Part shown: positions 40,471 to 49,014 of the stretch, in pieces
Position numbering within the stretch: the stretch's first letter is position 1
How the letters are laid out: each line of letters opens with the position of its first letter
Assembly: GCA_023375785.1 (NCBI GenBank)
Contig: SZWC01004974.1
Coordinates: 28,520 to 77,717 of the forward strand
Source: Penium margaritaceum
Taxonomy: Eukaryota > Streptophyta > Zygnematophyceae > Desmidiales > Peniaceae
Direction: 5' to 3'
Length of the DNA: 49,198 nucleotides
Notes under the pieces: model-generated
Database searches by the model: none
What the model was told of the DNA's origin: nothing
The model's input: the letters and a program-made list of their open reading frames with translations, nothing else
Program-made: the position numbers and the translations under genes

Positions 40471-40799
40471 CAACTTGCGGCGCAAGGAATGGTGAAGTAT
40501 GGTGAGAGTTAGGTCCGGGTTAGATGGGCGGCCATAGCAAAAATACTACAAGCATACGAGTAACAAGGCGCAGCCTTGTTACGGGTGGAAGCTCGCTACT
40601 CAAGCTCCACCCGTCGGCCGGCGAGCGAGGCTCGCCGGCGAGACAAACCAAACGGGGGCGAAAACCCCCAAAGCCCCCAAAAGGCGCATGCGAGTGCTCG
40701 TGCTTCATTCGGGTCACCTAAACAGGGTCACTTCACATGTGACCTATTGTTTTCCTGTCCACACGCACGAATATAGGTCTCAAGTAGGTTTGGCATCCT
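40471..40799. other. Unassigned stretch between D1 and F, palindrome-rich
   Basis: No similarity to the other elements here. Both strands carry an ORF of about 65 codons over 40520-40721; they overlap because the palindromes suppress stops, and neither resembles a known family to me. The stretch is much more GC-rich than its surroundings from 40605 to 40690. Confidence 0.5.
40560..40744. repeat. Cluster of consecutive perfect or near-perfect hairpins
   Basis: Hairpin 1, 40560-40582: arms GTAACAAGGC/GCCTTGTTAC, loop GCA. Hairpin 2, 40582-40613: 11-bp arms with one bulged A. Hairpin 3, 40618-40638: arms CCGGCGAGC/GCTCGCCGG, loop GAG. Hairpin 4, 40654-40669: GGGGG/CCCCC with loop CGAAAA; a second GCCCCC at 40673 offers an alternative pairing. 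Hairpin 5, 40726-40744: GGTCAC/GTGACC. The first three adjoin with almost no spacer. Confidence 0.85.
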
Positions 40800-41047
40800 A
40801 AGACCTAAACTATGCCACTTATAGCAAGATACCAGAAATAGTATGAATATGAAAGACGACGCATAAGGTGGTGTTGCTAAGCTCTAGCAGTGAAGATGAT
40901 GATGGGCCATGCGGGCAGGATGGAGGCGACCATGCGTGATGAACTTGAGCACATGCTTTCACGGTGCGTCGCCTCCACTCCTTGCACCAGCATGCCCTGC
41001 GCACTCACGGCCAGCACAAGAGGAGTCAATATAGTGAGACATTAACA
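40800..41047 (-). repeat. F 3' LTR (outer end not resolved)
   Basis: On the minus strand CCAAGGGAGCG, a polypurine tract, is followed by TGTTAATGTCTCACTATATT, the expected LTR start. The inner end at 41047 is fairly firm. The outer end may lie anywhere from about 40800 down to the hairpin cluster, as no second F LTR is present for comparison. Confidence 0.5.
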
Positions 41048-41883
41048 CGCTCCCTTGGAGGAGAGTGCGGCAGGCATGCAGCCAAGGTGTTGCAGTTGGA
41101 GCTGAAGAGAGGGAGCCGAGAGGACCTTGGTAAGAAAGTATGTAGACTGTGCTTTGCCGCTGATGGCATACACTTCCATTGTGCCAGCCTCCACTGCCTC
41201 ACGAAGAAAGTGGTGTTCTACATTGATGTGCTTTGTACGTGGATGCAAGACACCATCGTTGGCAGTGATGCGGAGTGCGGCGGAGTTGTTGCTATGCACT
41301 GGTACAGTACATGTGTGTACACCCAACTCCTCAAGCAAGCGTGCCAGCCAGATGCCCTCACACGCTGTCTCACCCAATGCCATGTATTCCGCCTCAGCCA
41401 CGCTGTGCGCCACACATGATTGTTTGGCACTGCGCCAAGACACAGTAGTTCCCCACACGCGAAACACGTACCCACCCGGGCTGCGAGCTGCACGGTCACG
41501 CGCATAGTCACTGTCGCAGTACCCATCCAAAACCAGAGCTGTAGAGGGGGAAAACACCAAACCAAGGGTAGCGGTGTCTAGCACATAACGCAAGAGCTTC
41601 AGCAGTGCCTTTTGATGTGTGCTACGTGGTTGCTAGCTGAACTAGGCGAGCACGTTGACCACACAGGCAAAGTCCAGACGCATTGTAGAAGCAAGATGAG
41701 AGAGGCTGCCGGTTATCTGTCTGTACAGTGTGGGATCTGTGTCAGGGTCGTAGTCAGTGGTGCGCGCATCCAACAAGTGTGCATACACATCAGGACTCAT
41801 GGGCGTGTGCTGTTGTGGGAGGTGCTGCACTAGGTGCTGGAACCGTTCAGTGAGGTGAGCTATGAAGCGTCCCTGATGAAGGG
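41042..41883 (-). pseudogene. pol: F RNase H
   Basis: 41042-41593 (183 codons): LDGYCDSDYARDRAARSPGG, TTVSWRSAKQSCVAHSVAEA (Glu of AEAEYMAL), PVHSNNSAALRITAN and RTKHINVEHHFLREAV; 41642-41830 is the preceding segment with LYRQITGSLSHLASTMRLDF. Joined to RT by a stop and a frameshift near 41880. The last codons run through the polypurine tract, and the stop TAA comes from the first bases of the LTR (TGTTAA). Confidence 0.88.
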
Positions 41884-43260
41884 TTAAAGCTGTGTTTTGC
41901 GGTCCCGATTAATGGTCATATCTAGGAAGTTTTGTGCCTCTCCTAGGTCTTTCATCTTGTAGTGCGCTATGAGCAATGCTTTGGTTTGTTTGATGAGCGT
42001 GAGTGAGGGGGACAGAATTAGTAGGTCATCCACATAAACAAGTAGGGCAACAGGCTGCGCGTTGTCCCAGTGAAGGAACATCGACGGGTCAAAAAGACTT
42101 TGTGTGAACCCACCACTTTCCAGTGTACGACAAATCTCTTTGTTCCAATACCGAGGCGCTTGCTTAAGACCGTACAGGGCTTCTAGCAAGAGCCATATCT
42201 TGTCCATTCCGTCCTCATAACCTTCTGGTTGTTTGACATACAGTTCTTCTTCCAGTGGTCCGTTCAAGAAGGAATTTTTTACATCCATCTGGTGAATGTC
42301 CCAGTCCTCACAAGCAGCCACGGAAAGCAATGACCGGCTGGTTCCATACTTTCCCACGGGTGCATATGTGTCTGTGAAGTCCTCTCCGGGGATTTGATGA
42401 AAGCCTTTTGCCACAAGTCGTGCCTTGTACTTCTCAATCAGACCCTTAAGGTTCCTTTTCAGTTTAAACACCCACTTGACTTCAATGGTTTTGTGACCAT
42501 GAGGAAGAGGCACCAACTTGTACACCTCATGCTCTAACAAAGAGTTCAATCCTGCCGCCATTGACTTTTCCCACTCAACGGCATCTGGACGCCCACTAGC
42601 CTTGGCTAGGGTTTGTGGTTCAGCGGCAGTGTGATGCAATGCTGTAGTGCCAATGGTGTGGTAGAATTGTCTGTAATCAACTCTGGGCAGAGCGCATATG
42701 GATCGTCGCACTAGTTCAGGTGATGGTGTTTTCGCACTTTCTGTCTCAACAGCAGGGAATAGCGGCGTGAGACCTGGAGGTGCTTGGCTCGCACTAGATT
42801 CCGTGCTGGCCAGGTCTGTAGGTGACAGCAAGTCTGTGGACAGGAATTTGGCCATATCGTCGTCACTTGGTGACGACGATATGGCCAGCCTAGCCGACTG
42901 ACCTGTGCCTTGTGGTGGAGAGGGCATGAAGACAAGCACGCTCACATACTCTGGATAGTGCTCTCGCGTGGCCAAAGAGGGTGCATTGCGCAGTGTACGG
43001 AACACCTTGTAGGGCATGTGTTCCAAAAAGGAGGCATCTCGACTTTCAACGAAGCAGTGGTTCGTGGGATCCCAAAACTGCCATGCCTTTGAGGCGTAGG
43101 AGACCCCAACGAAGACGCACCACCGACCACGTGGACTTAATTTGTTCTCACGCTTTGGTGGATCAATCCAGATACATGCCATTGTTCCCCACACCCTGGT
43201 AGGTCGCAGATCGGCCTTTTCTTTGAACCAACGCTCCCAGGGTGTGACTGATTTGGGCAA
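41884..43260 (-). pseudogene. pol: F integrase C-terminus, linker and RT in one open frame (458 codons)
   Basis: An uninterrupted frame. Integrase end: PWERWFKEKADLRPTRVWGT and RGRWCVFVGVSYASKAWQFW. A Ser/Asp-rich linker contains LAISSSPSDDDMAKFLS, encoded by a perfect hairpin. The RT then has [89 protein letters not shown] (YVDD intact) and MKDLGEAQNFLDMTI. It differs strongly from A, B, C and D. The frame is intact, but the neighbouring domains carry stops, hence the pseudogene call. Confidence 0.92.
42849..42887. repeat. Perfect 18-bp hairpin inside the F coding frame
   Basis: Arms 42849-42866 (TGGCCATATCGTCGTCAC) and 42870-42887 (exact reverse complement) with loop TTG. It lies in the integrase-RT linker and does not break the frame. 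Confidence 0.97.
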
Positions 43261-43946
43261 TGGGCCTTGTGGAGTACGGCTCTACACCCAGGTGATATAC
43301 TTCACAACCTCTTCCCAAAATCCAAAGGAGAGACCGGACTCTGTCAGCACTGTGCGCAATGTATCACCAAGGGTTCTGTGCAATCGTTCCGCCACTCCGT
43401 TTTGTTGGGGAGTGTAGGGAGTTGTGGACTGGTATTCGACTCCTCTCTTTTTCAGTTATGCTGTCAGTGAACCAAGGAACTCTCCTCCTCTGTCCGTTCT
43501 CAGCTTTAGCAGTGAACAACCTGTCTGTCTCTCAACTAGTGAAATCCATTCTGGATCTGCTCGCTGGGCATCTGCTTTGGGTTTTAACAGAAAAGCCCAA
43601 CGAAAATGACTCTAGTCATCAGTGAGGGTCAAGATGTACAATGATGCATACTGTAGTGATGGCACTGGCATTGGCCCTGTAAGGTCCGCATGACCAGTGC
43701 TAGGGGCCTCGAAGTGACAATTTCAGATATAGGGAAGGTTTGTCTGTGTGACTTGCCTTTGTGACACTCTAGACATGTGTTTGCTTTCAGACCGTGTGGG
43801 CAGTCATTTGGATGTAGACCGTATGCGGGGGTGTGTTTCAGTGAATCAGCTACCGTCTCTGTGTTGATGTGTGCAAGACGACGGTGAATGAGCTCTATGT
43901 GTGCTGTATCAGTGCTTGTGATGACGTGCACTTGGGGACGATTCAC
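43261..43946 (-). pseudogene. pol: F pre-integrase and integrase core
   Basis: 43629-43946 starts with HIELIHRRLAHINTETVADS and CLECHKGKSHRQTFP (HHCC zinc domain). Then, with one stop and one frameshift, HFRWAFLLKPKADAQRADPE, a LLKLRTDRGGEF segment (second Asp), TTPYTPQQNGVAERLHRTLG (Glu) and GFWEEVVKYITWV lead into the 458-codon frame. The region of the first Asp near 43660-43700 is damaged. Confidence 0.85.
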
Positions 43947-44141
43947 TTATGAGTGGACGAAGGAAAACAGGGTCAGTTTGTACATGTCTATGTGCAGCGG
44001 TCCGTCAGACAGCAAGTCACCAGTCGCATCATAGAGCATGCAGCATTGTCTTTGTGTAAGTGCGGTCACGTTTGCCTGTTGGTCTAATTGGCCCCCAGAC
44101 AGCAAGTTGACTTTCAGCCGTGGTACATACAAGACACCAGT
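43947..44141 (-). pseudogene. pol: F protease, C-terminal part, truncated by a D LTR
   Basis: GVLYVPRLKVNLLSGGQLDQ (LLS motif) and CMLYDATGDLLSDGP, ending shortly before the integrase zinc domain. The minus-strand frame continues upstream into 44240, but that part is antisense of the D LTR. The active site and gag are lost. Confidence 0.82.
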
Positions 44142-44981
44142 TGTTGGGAAAGGAGCCATCAGGCTCAGTTTCAGGTCCACAGGAGCAAGTTCCAGGAATG
44201 TACCTGATGCCTGCTCCGATCGCCGATCTAACTTCACCATTCGAAAGATCAGGTGGCAAAATGTCTACGGCCCAAGTTTGAGACCGATCCAACGGTCGGA
44301 TTGGGAGATATGAATTTTCGAAGTTTCGGGGGTCATGGACCGTCGATGTCTGGGTGGGCATGGGTGATGGCTCCATGCCTTAGCCTGAGAAAAGAAAAAG
44401 GCAAGAGGTCCAGGGTCAAGACCTGATGGGAGAAATATCCAAAAAGGTCCTTGGTCTNAACTTCACCATTCGAAAGATCAGGTGGCAAAATGTCTACGGC
44501 CCAAGTTTGAGACCGATCCAACGGTCGGATTGGGAGATATGAATTTTCGAAGTTTCGGGGGTCATGGACCGTCGATGTCTGGGTGGGCATGGGTGATGGC
44601 TCCATGCCTTAGCCTGAGAAAAGAGAAAGGCAAGAGGTCCAGGATCAAGACCTGATGGGAGAAATATCCAAAAGGTCCTTGGTTTTAGGATTGCCTTGTC
44701 AGAGTGTGCTGACTAGGATAAAGGTACCTCTCCTTACTTTTTAGGTGAGGTGAGATCCTTGTGTGCTAGCCATGGACACATGGCGATTCTCCATGGGTTT
44801 GTGGGTTATGTGACCACTAGGAGTGTGCCATGAGAGCATTCTCTAGCTCTCTAGGTCGTGTGTGAGTCGTCAGCCTAATTACTAGGCTGATTTCCTCCCT
44901 TGTGTGAGATTATGGACTCTAGTGTGTGAGCCTTAGCCTCCATGGCTAAGTGGTGTGGCTTGTGAGAGGGCTGACTTGCCC
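44142..44981 (+). repeat. D LTR sequence inserted in F protease, lacking its end
   Basis: Starts TGTTGGGAAAGGAGCC after CCAGT (44137-44141) and matches the D1 LTR. It contains one N (44458) with the preceding 247 bases nearly repeated after it, and stops at GACTTGCCC, about 130 bp before a normal D LTR end, where D2 begins. Either D2 inserted into an older D LTR, or the assembly has joined LTR copies wrongly. Confidence 0.75.
44458..44458. other. Assembly gap (single N) with repeated flanks
   Basis: 44211-44457 and 44460-44700 are almost identical (about four differences), which is what two unmerged overlapping contigs look like. Confidence 0.8.
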
Positions 44982-45431
44982 TGTTGGGAAAGGAGCCATC
45001 TGGCTCAGTTTCAGGTCCACAGAAGCAAGTTCCAAGAAAGCACCAGATGCCTGCTCTGATAGCCAATCCAACTTCGACATTGGAAAGATCAGGTGGCAAA
45101 ATGTCTACGGCCCAAGTTTGAGACCGATACAACGGTCGGATTGGGAGATATGAATTTTCGAAGTTTCGGGGGTCATGGACCGTCGATGTCTGGGTGCACA
45201 TGGGTGATGGCTCCATGCTTTAGCCTGAGAAAAGAAAAAGGCAAGAGGTCCAAGATCAAGACCTGATGGGAGAAATATCCAAAAAGGTCCTTGGTCTTAG
45301 GATTGCCTTGTCAGAGTGTGCTGACTAGGATAAAGGTACCTCTCCTTACTTTTTAGGTGAGGTGAGATCCTTGTGTGCTAGCCATGGACACATGGCGATT
45401 CTCCATGGGTTTGTGGGTTATGTGACCACTA

Positions 45432-45432
45432 N
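45432..45432. other. Assembly gap (single N)
   Basis: Left side GTGACCACTA and right side TGAGAGGGCTGAC are about 145 bp apart in the neighbouring LTR copy, so the N stands for missing sequence. Confidence 0.8.
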
Positions 45433-45463
45433 TGAGAGGGCTGACTTGCCCAAGCTCTAGCTC

Positions 45464-45470
45464 TATATGT
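45464..45470 (+). promoter_or_regulatory. Possible TATA box of the D LTR
   Basis: TATATGT within CTCTAGCTCTATATGTAC; D1 has CTTTATATGTAC at the same place. About 110 bp from the LTR end, a usual spacing. Confidence 0.45.
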
Positions 45471-45579
45471 ACTCCATCATTTTGAGTGATTGAACAACCA
45501 TTCTTCAGCACAAGTGATGCCCTTCCAATCACACATGCTCGCTGCTCCAAGGCTCCCTCTCTCCTCAAGTTCCAATATT

Positions 45580-45592
45580 TGGTATCAGAGCC
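45580..45592 (+). other. D2 primer-binding site
   Basis: TGGTATCAGAGCC, two bases after the LTR: complement of the 3' end of plant initiator tRNA-Met, the standard plant copia primer. Contrasts with the half-tRNA sites of families A and C. Confidence 0.92.
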
Positions 45593-46224
45593 AAGTTCTG
45601 CCACTTCCAGCCAGCACAGGCCGTCACTTTCAGAGTGACGGGTTGGGGTGAAACCTTCACCACATGTGACAATCAACCATAAGATCTTCAAGTTTAAGAG
45701 ACAAGCTTTCCAACGAGCCCAAGATCGCGAAGATCCAACGGTCGGATTGAGAGTTATGCTCAAAACGAGGTCGGCCAGGGCTACACTCTTCTCTATGAGT
45801 AAGACTGTCGCTTTGTGATGACCATAACTCTCTGATTTCTTTGTCCAATTGAAAAAGTGGCACATGCGAATTGTAGTATTGTTTTTAAGCTTTCCATTGG
45901 TGCAAAAATATTTGCATTCCATTGATTCGTTTGGGAATAACGCCGTTTACAAACTGGCTGGTCTGAGTTGGAGTAGGAGCAGAAGCATACCCTGTTTTCA
46001 AGAGGGCATATCTTTCAAAATCCACTGTTGATGACCCTGTTTTATGGGTCGATCTGAAAGGTTTTGAGCTGACTTTTCCAGTGGTGGGCTCATTTTTTCT
46101 AAATTCCCAGTCTGCTGGCACCTACAGTCCATTTTCTGTCAGACAGATTTATGGCAGAAGCAGCAGCAGAAGCAGGGGTAGCGCCGCCATCCAAGGGCAG
46201 CGCTAAGCATCACCAAGGCTTAAA
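45593..46224 (+). other. D2 5' leader
   Basis: About 630 bp without a conserved ORF. It contains GATCCAACGGTCGGATTG (45732-45749), the same motif as in the D LTR (44285, and with one change at 45125). A short upstream ATG at 46151 (MAEAAAEAG) ends at a TAG before gag. Confidence 0.7.
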
Positions 46225-49014
46225 ATGGCAGCAGCTAGCGTTGTGACAGCAGCCCAGCCTTTGGAGAGGCTGGAGGGACATGCCAACTTCACGTTTTGGA
46301 AGATCCGTACCCGCCTCCTTTTGGAGGAGAGGGGCTTGTGGGAGGTGGTGAGCGGCGACGAGCCGGCTCCAGATCCACAGGCAAAAGGCATCACCGCAGC
46401 GCAGGTGGTGGCGGGGAAGACGCCGCAAAAGGGTGCAGCTGATGCGGGTTCTTCTGCAGCTGTACCAGTGACGTACGAGGAGTGGAAGAAGAAGGACAGG
46501 CAGGCCTACAGGTTGCTTGTTAACACCATCTCCAACCCGCATCTTCAGTACGTGAGTGACAAGGCTACTGCAAAGGAGGGGTGGGACACGTTGTGCAAGA
46601 AGTATGAGAGCAAGGATCCTACATTCCTCATGCTTTTGGAGGAAAAGATGATGGCGCTAAAAATGCAGGGTGGTGAAGGGATGGAGGCGTATCTGGACAG
46701 GGCAAAGGAGCTGGCGAAGCAGCTGAGAGCGGCCGGCAATCCTGTGGAAGAGACCCGCTTCATCCTCCTCTTGCTGAGGGGACTCCCAACCAGCTACGAC
46801 ACGGTACGAGAGACGCTGGAGTGCCAGCCAACTCTCGACCTCGACTTCATCTGCACACACCTGGTGCAGGTGGAATTGCGTCGCAATGCGGCAAAGCGCA
46901 ATGGCGGCAGCAGCAGTGAAGCAGCTTTCATGGCCATGGGCTCATGCAACCAGCAGCAGCAGCAGTCCGGGCAGCAGAGAGGCAAGAAGCAGGGCAAGTG
47001 CCACTATTGCCAGAAAGAGGGGCACTACAAGAAAGAGTGCTTCAAGTTCAAGAGGGACCAGAAGGAGCAGCAGCAGCAGCAGCAGCAAAAGCAGCAATCT
47101 CCACAGCAACAGCAGCAGCAGTCACAGCAACGCCAGCAGCAGCAGCAGCAGCGGAACCAGACTAGCGTGCGCCATTTTGGCAACATGAACGTCGCCAAGG
47201 AGGTGCGCGACCGCCTCTTCATGGCGAAGTCTGACATGTCGCAGAAGGAAAAGGCGGATCCGGCGTGGTACAAGGACTCGGGGTGTACCAAGAGTCTGAC
47301 GCACCACAAGGAGTGGTTCGCACAGCTGCTCTCCATTCCTCCTCGGCCGATTGCTTTGGGTGATGATCGGGTGGTGTATGCTGAGGGGATTGGGATTGTG
47401 GAGATGTGGTTGGAGACCCCGCGTGGCATTGAAGTGGGAGTTTTCCATGGCGTGCTGGATGTGCCTGATGCTGCGTTCAACCTTCTCTCAGTGTCCTCTC
47501 TCACCAACAGAGGACTCCGCGTTGTCTTCGATGATGACTATGGCTACATCCTCAATAAGGAAACAGGAGAGGAGTTGGCCAAGTCGGTGAAGGAGGGCGA
47601 CATGTACCGCCTGCTGGGGGCGACCAAGATCCCGCGTGAGCAATGTCTTGCAGCAGTGGTGCAGGCGACAGATGGTGAGATCTGGCATGCGCGCTACGGC
47701 CACATTGGCATGCGCGCCTTGCAGCAACTTCAAGCAAAGCAGATGGTACGTGACCTGCCTACCATCTCTAACTTTGAGCAGCAGTTATGCATCGGATGTT
47801 TGGAGGGGAAGCAACACCGCGACGCGTTCTCTGGAGCAGGGGAGCGTGCAAAAGAGGTGTTGGAGCTGGTCCACACGGACTTGTGCAAATTGCAGACCCA
47901 CAGCTTTGGAGGCTCTAGGTATTTTCTCACCTTCATTGATGATTTCAGCCGTTACACTGCTGTGTACTTCCTTTCCTCCAAGGACCAGTGCTTTGACAGG
48001 TTCAAGGAGTTCAAGGCCATGGTGGAGAACCAATCAGGCAAGAAGATCAAGGCGTTGCGCAGCGACCGCGGTGGAGAGTACCTGAGCAAGGAATTCCAAG
48101 ACTACCTCGCAGCAGCTGGCATCAAGGCACAACGTACCACGCCATACTCGCCGCAGCAGAACGGTGTAGCAGAATGCGCCAATCGTACCATTGTGGAGTC
48201 GGCGCGCTCCATGCTGCACGCGGCCCGGCTGACCTACGACTTCTGGGCTGAAGCCGTGAGCACTGCGGTCTACATCAAGAGCCGCAGTCCAACCAAGGCC
48301 CTAGAGCAGATGACGCCGTACGAGGCGTGGTTTGGCAAGAAGCCGAGCGTGGGTCATCTTCGCGCGTTTGGCAGCTTGGCGCACATGCACGTGCCAAAAG
48401 AGAAGCGGCAAAAGTGGGACGCGAAGAGTGCGCAGATGCTGATGATTGGCTACGACATGGCAAGCAAGGCGTATCGCCTCTACGAGAGGGATACAAGCCA
48501 CGTCATCATCTCCAGGGATGTCGTCTTCAATGAGAGCAACGTCATCGGCACCAACATCGTGTGTGAAGAGGCAGCAGAACCAGCAGCTGACGAGATGGTT
48601 GGAGCAGAAATTCTTCCTGACCCAGTTTCTCCCGATCCTTCCTCTACTGTGACAGTGGGAGAATCACTCTACTATCCCATGTCTGATGTTGCAGATACAG
48701 CAGCCTCATTGGCAGAAGCAGAGGAGGGAGATGTAGCACCACCAGCAGCAGCAGTTGTGCCAGCAGCACCGCGCCAGCCACCCGCTAACGCTCCAGCACC
48801 AGGTCGCAGGTACCCTCTTAGGGTGCGTTACAAGCCTGGTGAGCGCGGCCATTTCTGGATGCTGCAGAAACCAGAACAGATGAACGTCGCAGCTGCATCA
48901 GATTCAGATGAGCCAACGTCATACAAGGAGGCTATGGCTGCACCGGATGCAGCAGATTGGGCGCAAGCCGTGCAGCAGGAGATACAGTCGCAGCTGGAGA
49001 ACGGCACGTGGTAG
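46225..49014 (+). CDS. gag-pol: D2 gag-protease-integrase polyprotein (929 codons, ends at a premature TAG)
   Basis: Capsid: residues 1-240, with FTFWKIRTRLLLEERGLWEV and LLLLRGLPTSYDTV. Zinc knuckle C259-C262-H267-C272 (CHYCQKEGHYKKEC) in a Gln-rich stretch (283-310). Protease WYKDSGC with Asp351, and LLSV at 420-423. Integrase zinc domain H488, H493, C522, C525; catalytic triad Asp552, Asp614 and Glu650 all present (NGVAEC). Integrase end KAYRLYERDTSHVIISRDVV, an acidic/Ala-Pro linker, then the RT start SYKEAMAAPDAADW to ENGTW. TAG replaces codon 930, where relatives have Glu (GAG). The start ATG at 46225 precedes the conserved capsid with no better candidate. Confidence 0.95.
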   Translation: MAAASVVTAAQPLERLEGHANFTFWKIRTRLLLEERGLWEVVSGDEPAPDPQAKGITAAQVVAGKTPQKGAADAGSSAAVPVTYEEWKKKDRQAYRLLVNTISNPHLQYVSDKATAKEGWDTLCKKYESKDPTFLMLLEEKMMALKMQGGEGMEAYLDRAKELAKQLRAAGNPVEETRFILLLLRGLPTSYDTVRETLECQPTLDLDFICTHLVQVELRRNAAKRNGGSSSEAAFMAMGSCNQQQQQSGQQRGKKQGKCHYCQKEGHYKKECFKFKRDQKEQQQQQQQKQQSPQQQQQQSQQRQQQQQQRNQTSVRHFGNMNVAKEVRDRLFMAKSDMSQKEKADPAWYKDSGCTKSLTHHKEWFAQLLSIPPRPIALGDDRVVYAEGIGIVEMWLETPRGIEVGVFHGVLDVPDAAFNLLSVSSLTNRGLRVVFDDDYGYILNKETGEELAKSVKEGDMYRLLGATKIPREQCLAAVVQATDGEIWHARYGHIGMRALQQLQAKQMVRDLPTISNFEQQLCIGCLEGKQHRDAFSGAGERAKEVLELVHTDLCKLQTHSFGGSRYFLTFIDDFSRYTAVYFLSSKDQCFDRFKEFKAMVENQSGKKIKALRSDRGGEYLSKEFQDYLAAAGIKAQRTTPYSPQQNGVAECANRTIVESARSMLHAARLTYDFWAEAVSTAVYIKSRSPTKALEQMTPYEAWFGKKPSVGHLRAFGSLAHMHVPKEKRQKWDAKSAQMLMIGYDMASKAYRLYERDTSHVIISRDVVFNESNVIGTNIVCEEAAEPAADEMVGAEILPDPVSPDPSSTVTVGESLYYPMSDVADTAASLAEAEEGDVAPPAAAVVPAAPRQPPANAPAPGRRYPLRVRYKPGERGHFWMLQKPEQMNVAAASDSDEPTSYKEAMAAPDAADWAQAVQQEIQSQLENGTW
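47068..47157 (+). repeat. CAG-rich (polyglutamine) tract in D2 gag
   Basis: Near-continuous CAG/CAA codons, interrupted by Lys, Ser, Pro and Arg codons, just after the zinc knuckle. It produces long spurious ORFs in other frames (Ser-, Ala- or Cys-rich). Confidence 0.9.

Larger units (their letters stand above)
44982..45577 (+). repeat. D2 5' LTR (with an assembly gap)
   Basis: TGTTGGGAAAGG...TTCCAATA (CA changed to TA). The N at 45432 hides about 145 bp that are present at 44811-44955 in the adjacent copy. True length is therefore about 740 bp. Confidence 0.85.

Noticed and set aside
40520-40721. Overlapping ORFs of about 65 codons on both strands
   Set aside because: They mirror each other because of the palindromes; no start context, no motif, no neighbour that suggests a gene.
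43947-44240. A 97-codon protease frame running to 44240
   Set aside because: The part above 44141 is antisense of the D LTR (it matches the D1 LTR and the copy at 44982), so it is a chance fusion, not the F protease.
46886-47507. Long Ser-, Ala- and Cys-rich ORFs around the CAG tract, both strands
   Set aside because: They are other-frame readings of the CAG repeats within the well supported D2 polyprotein.
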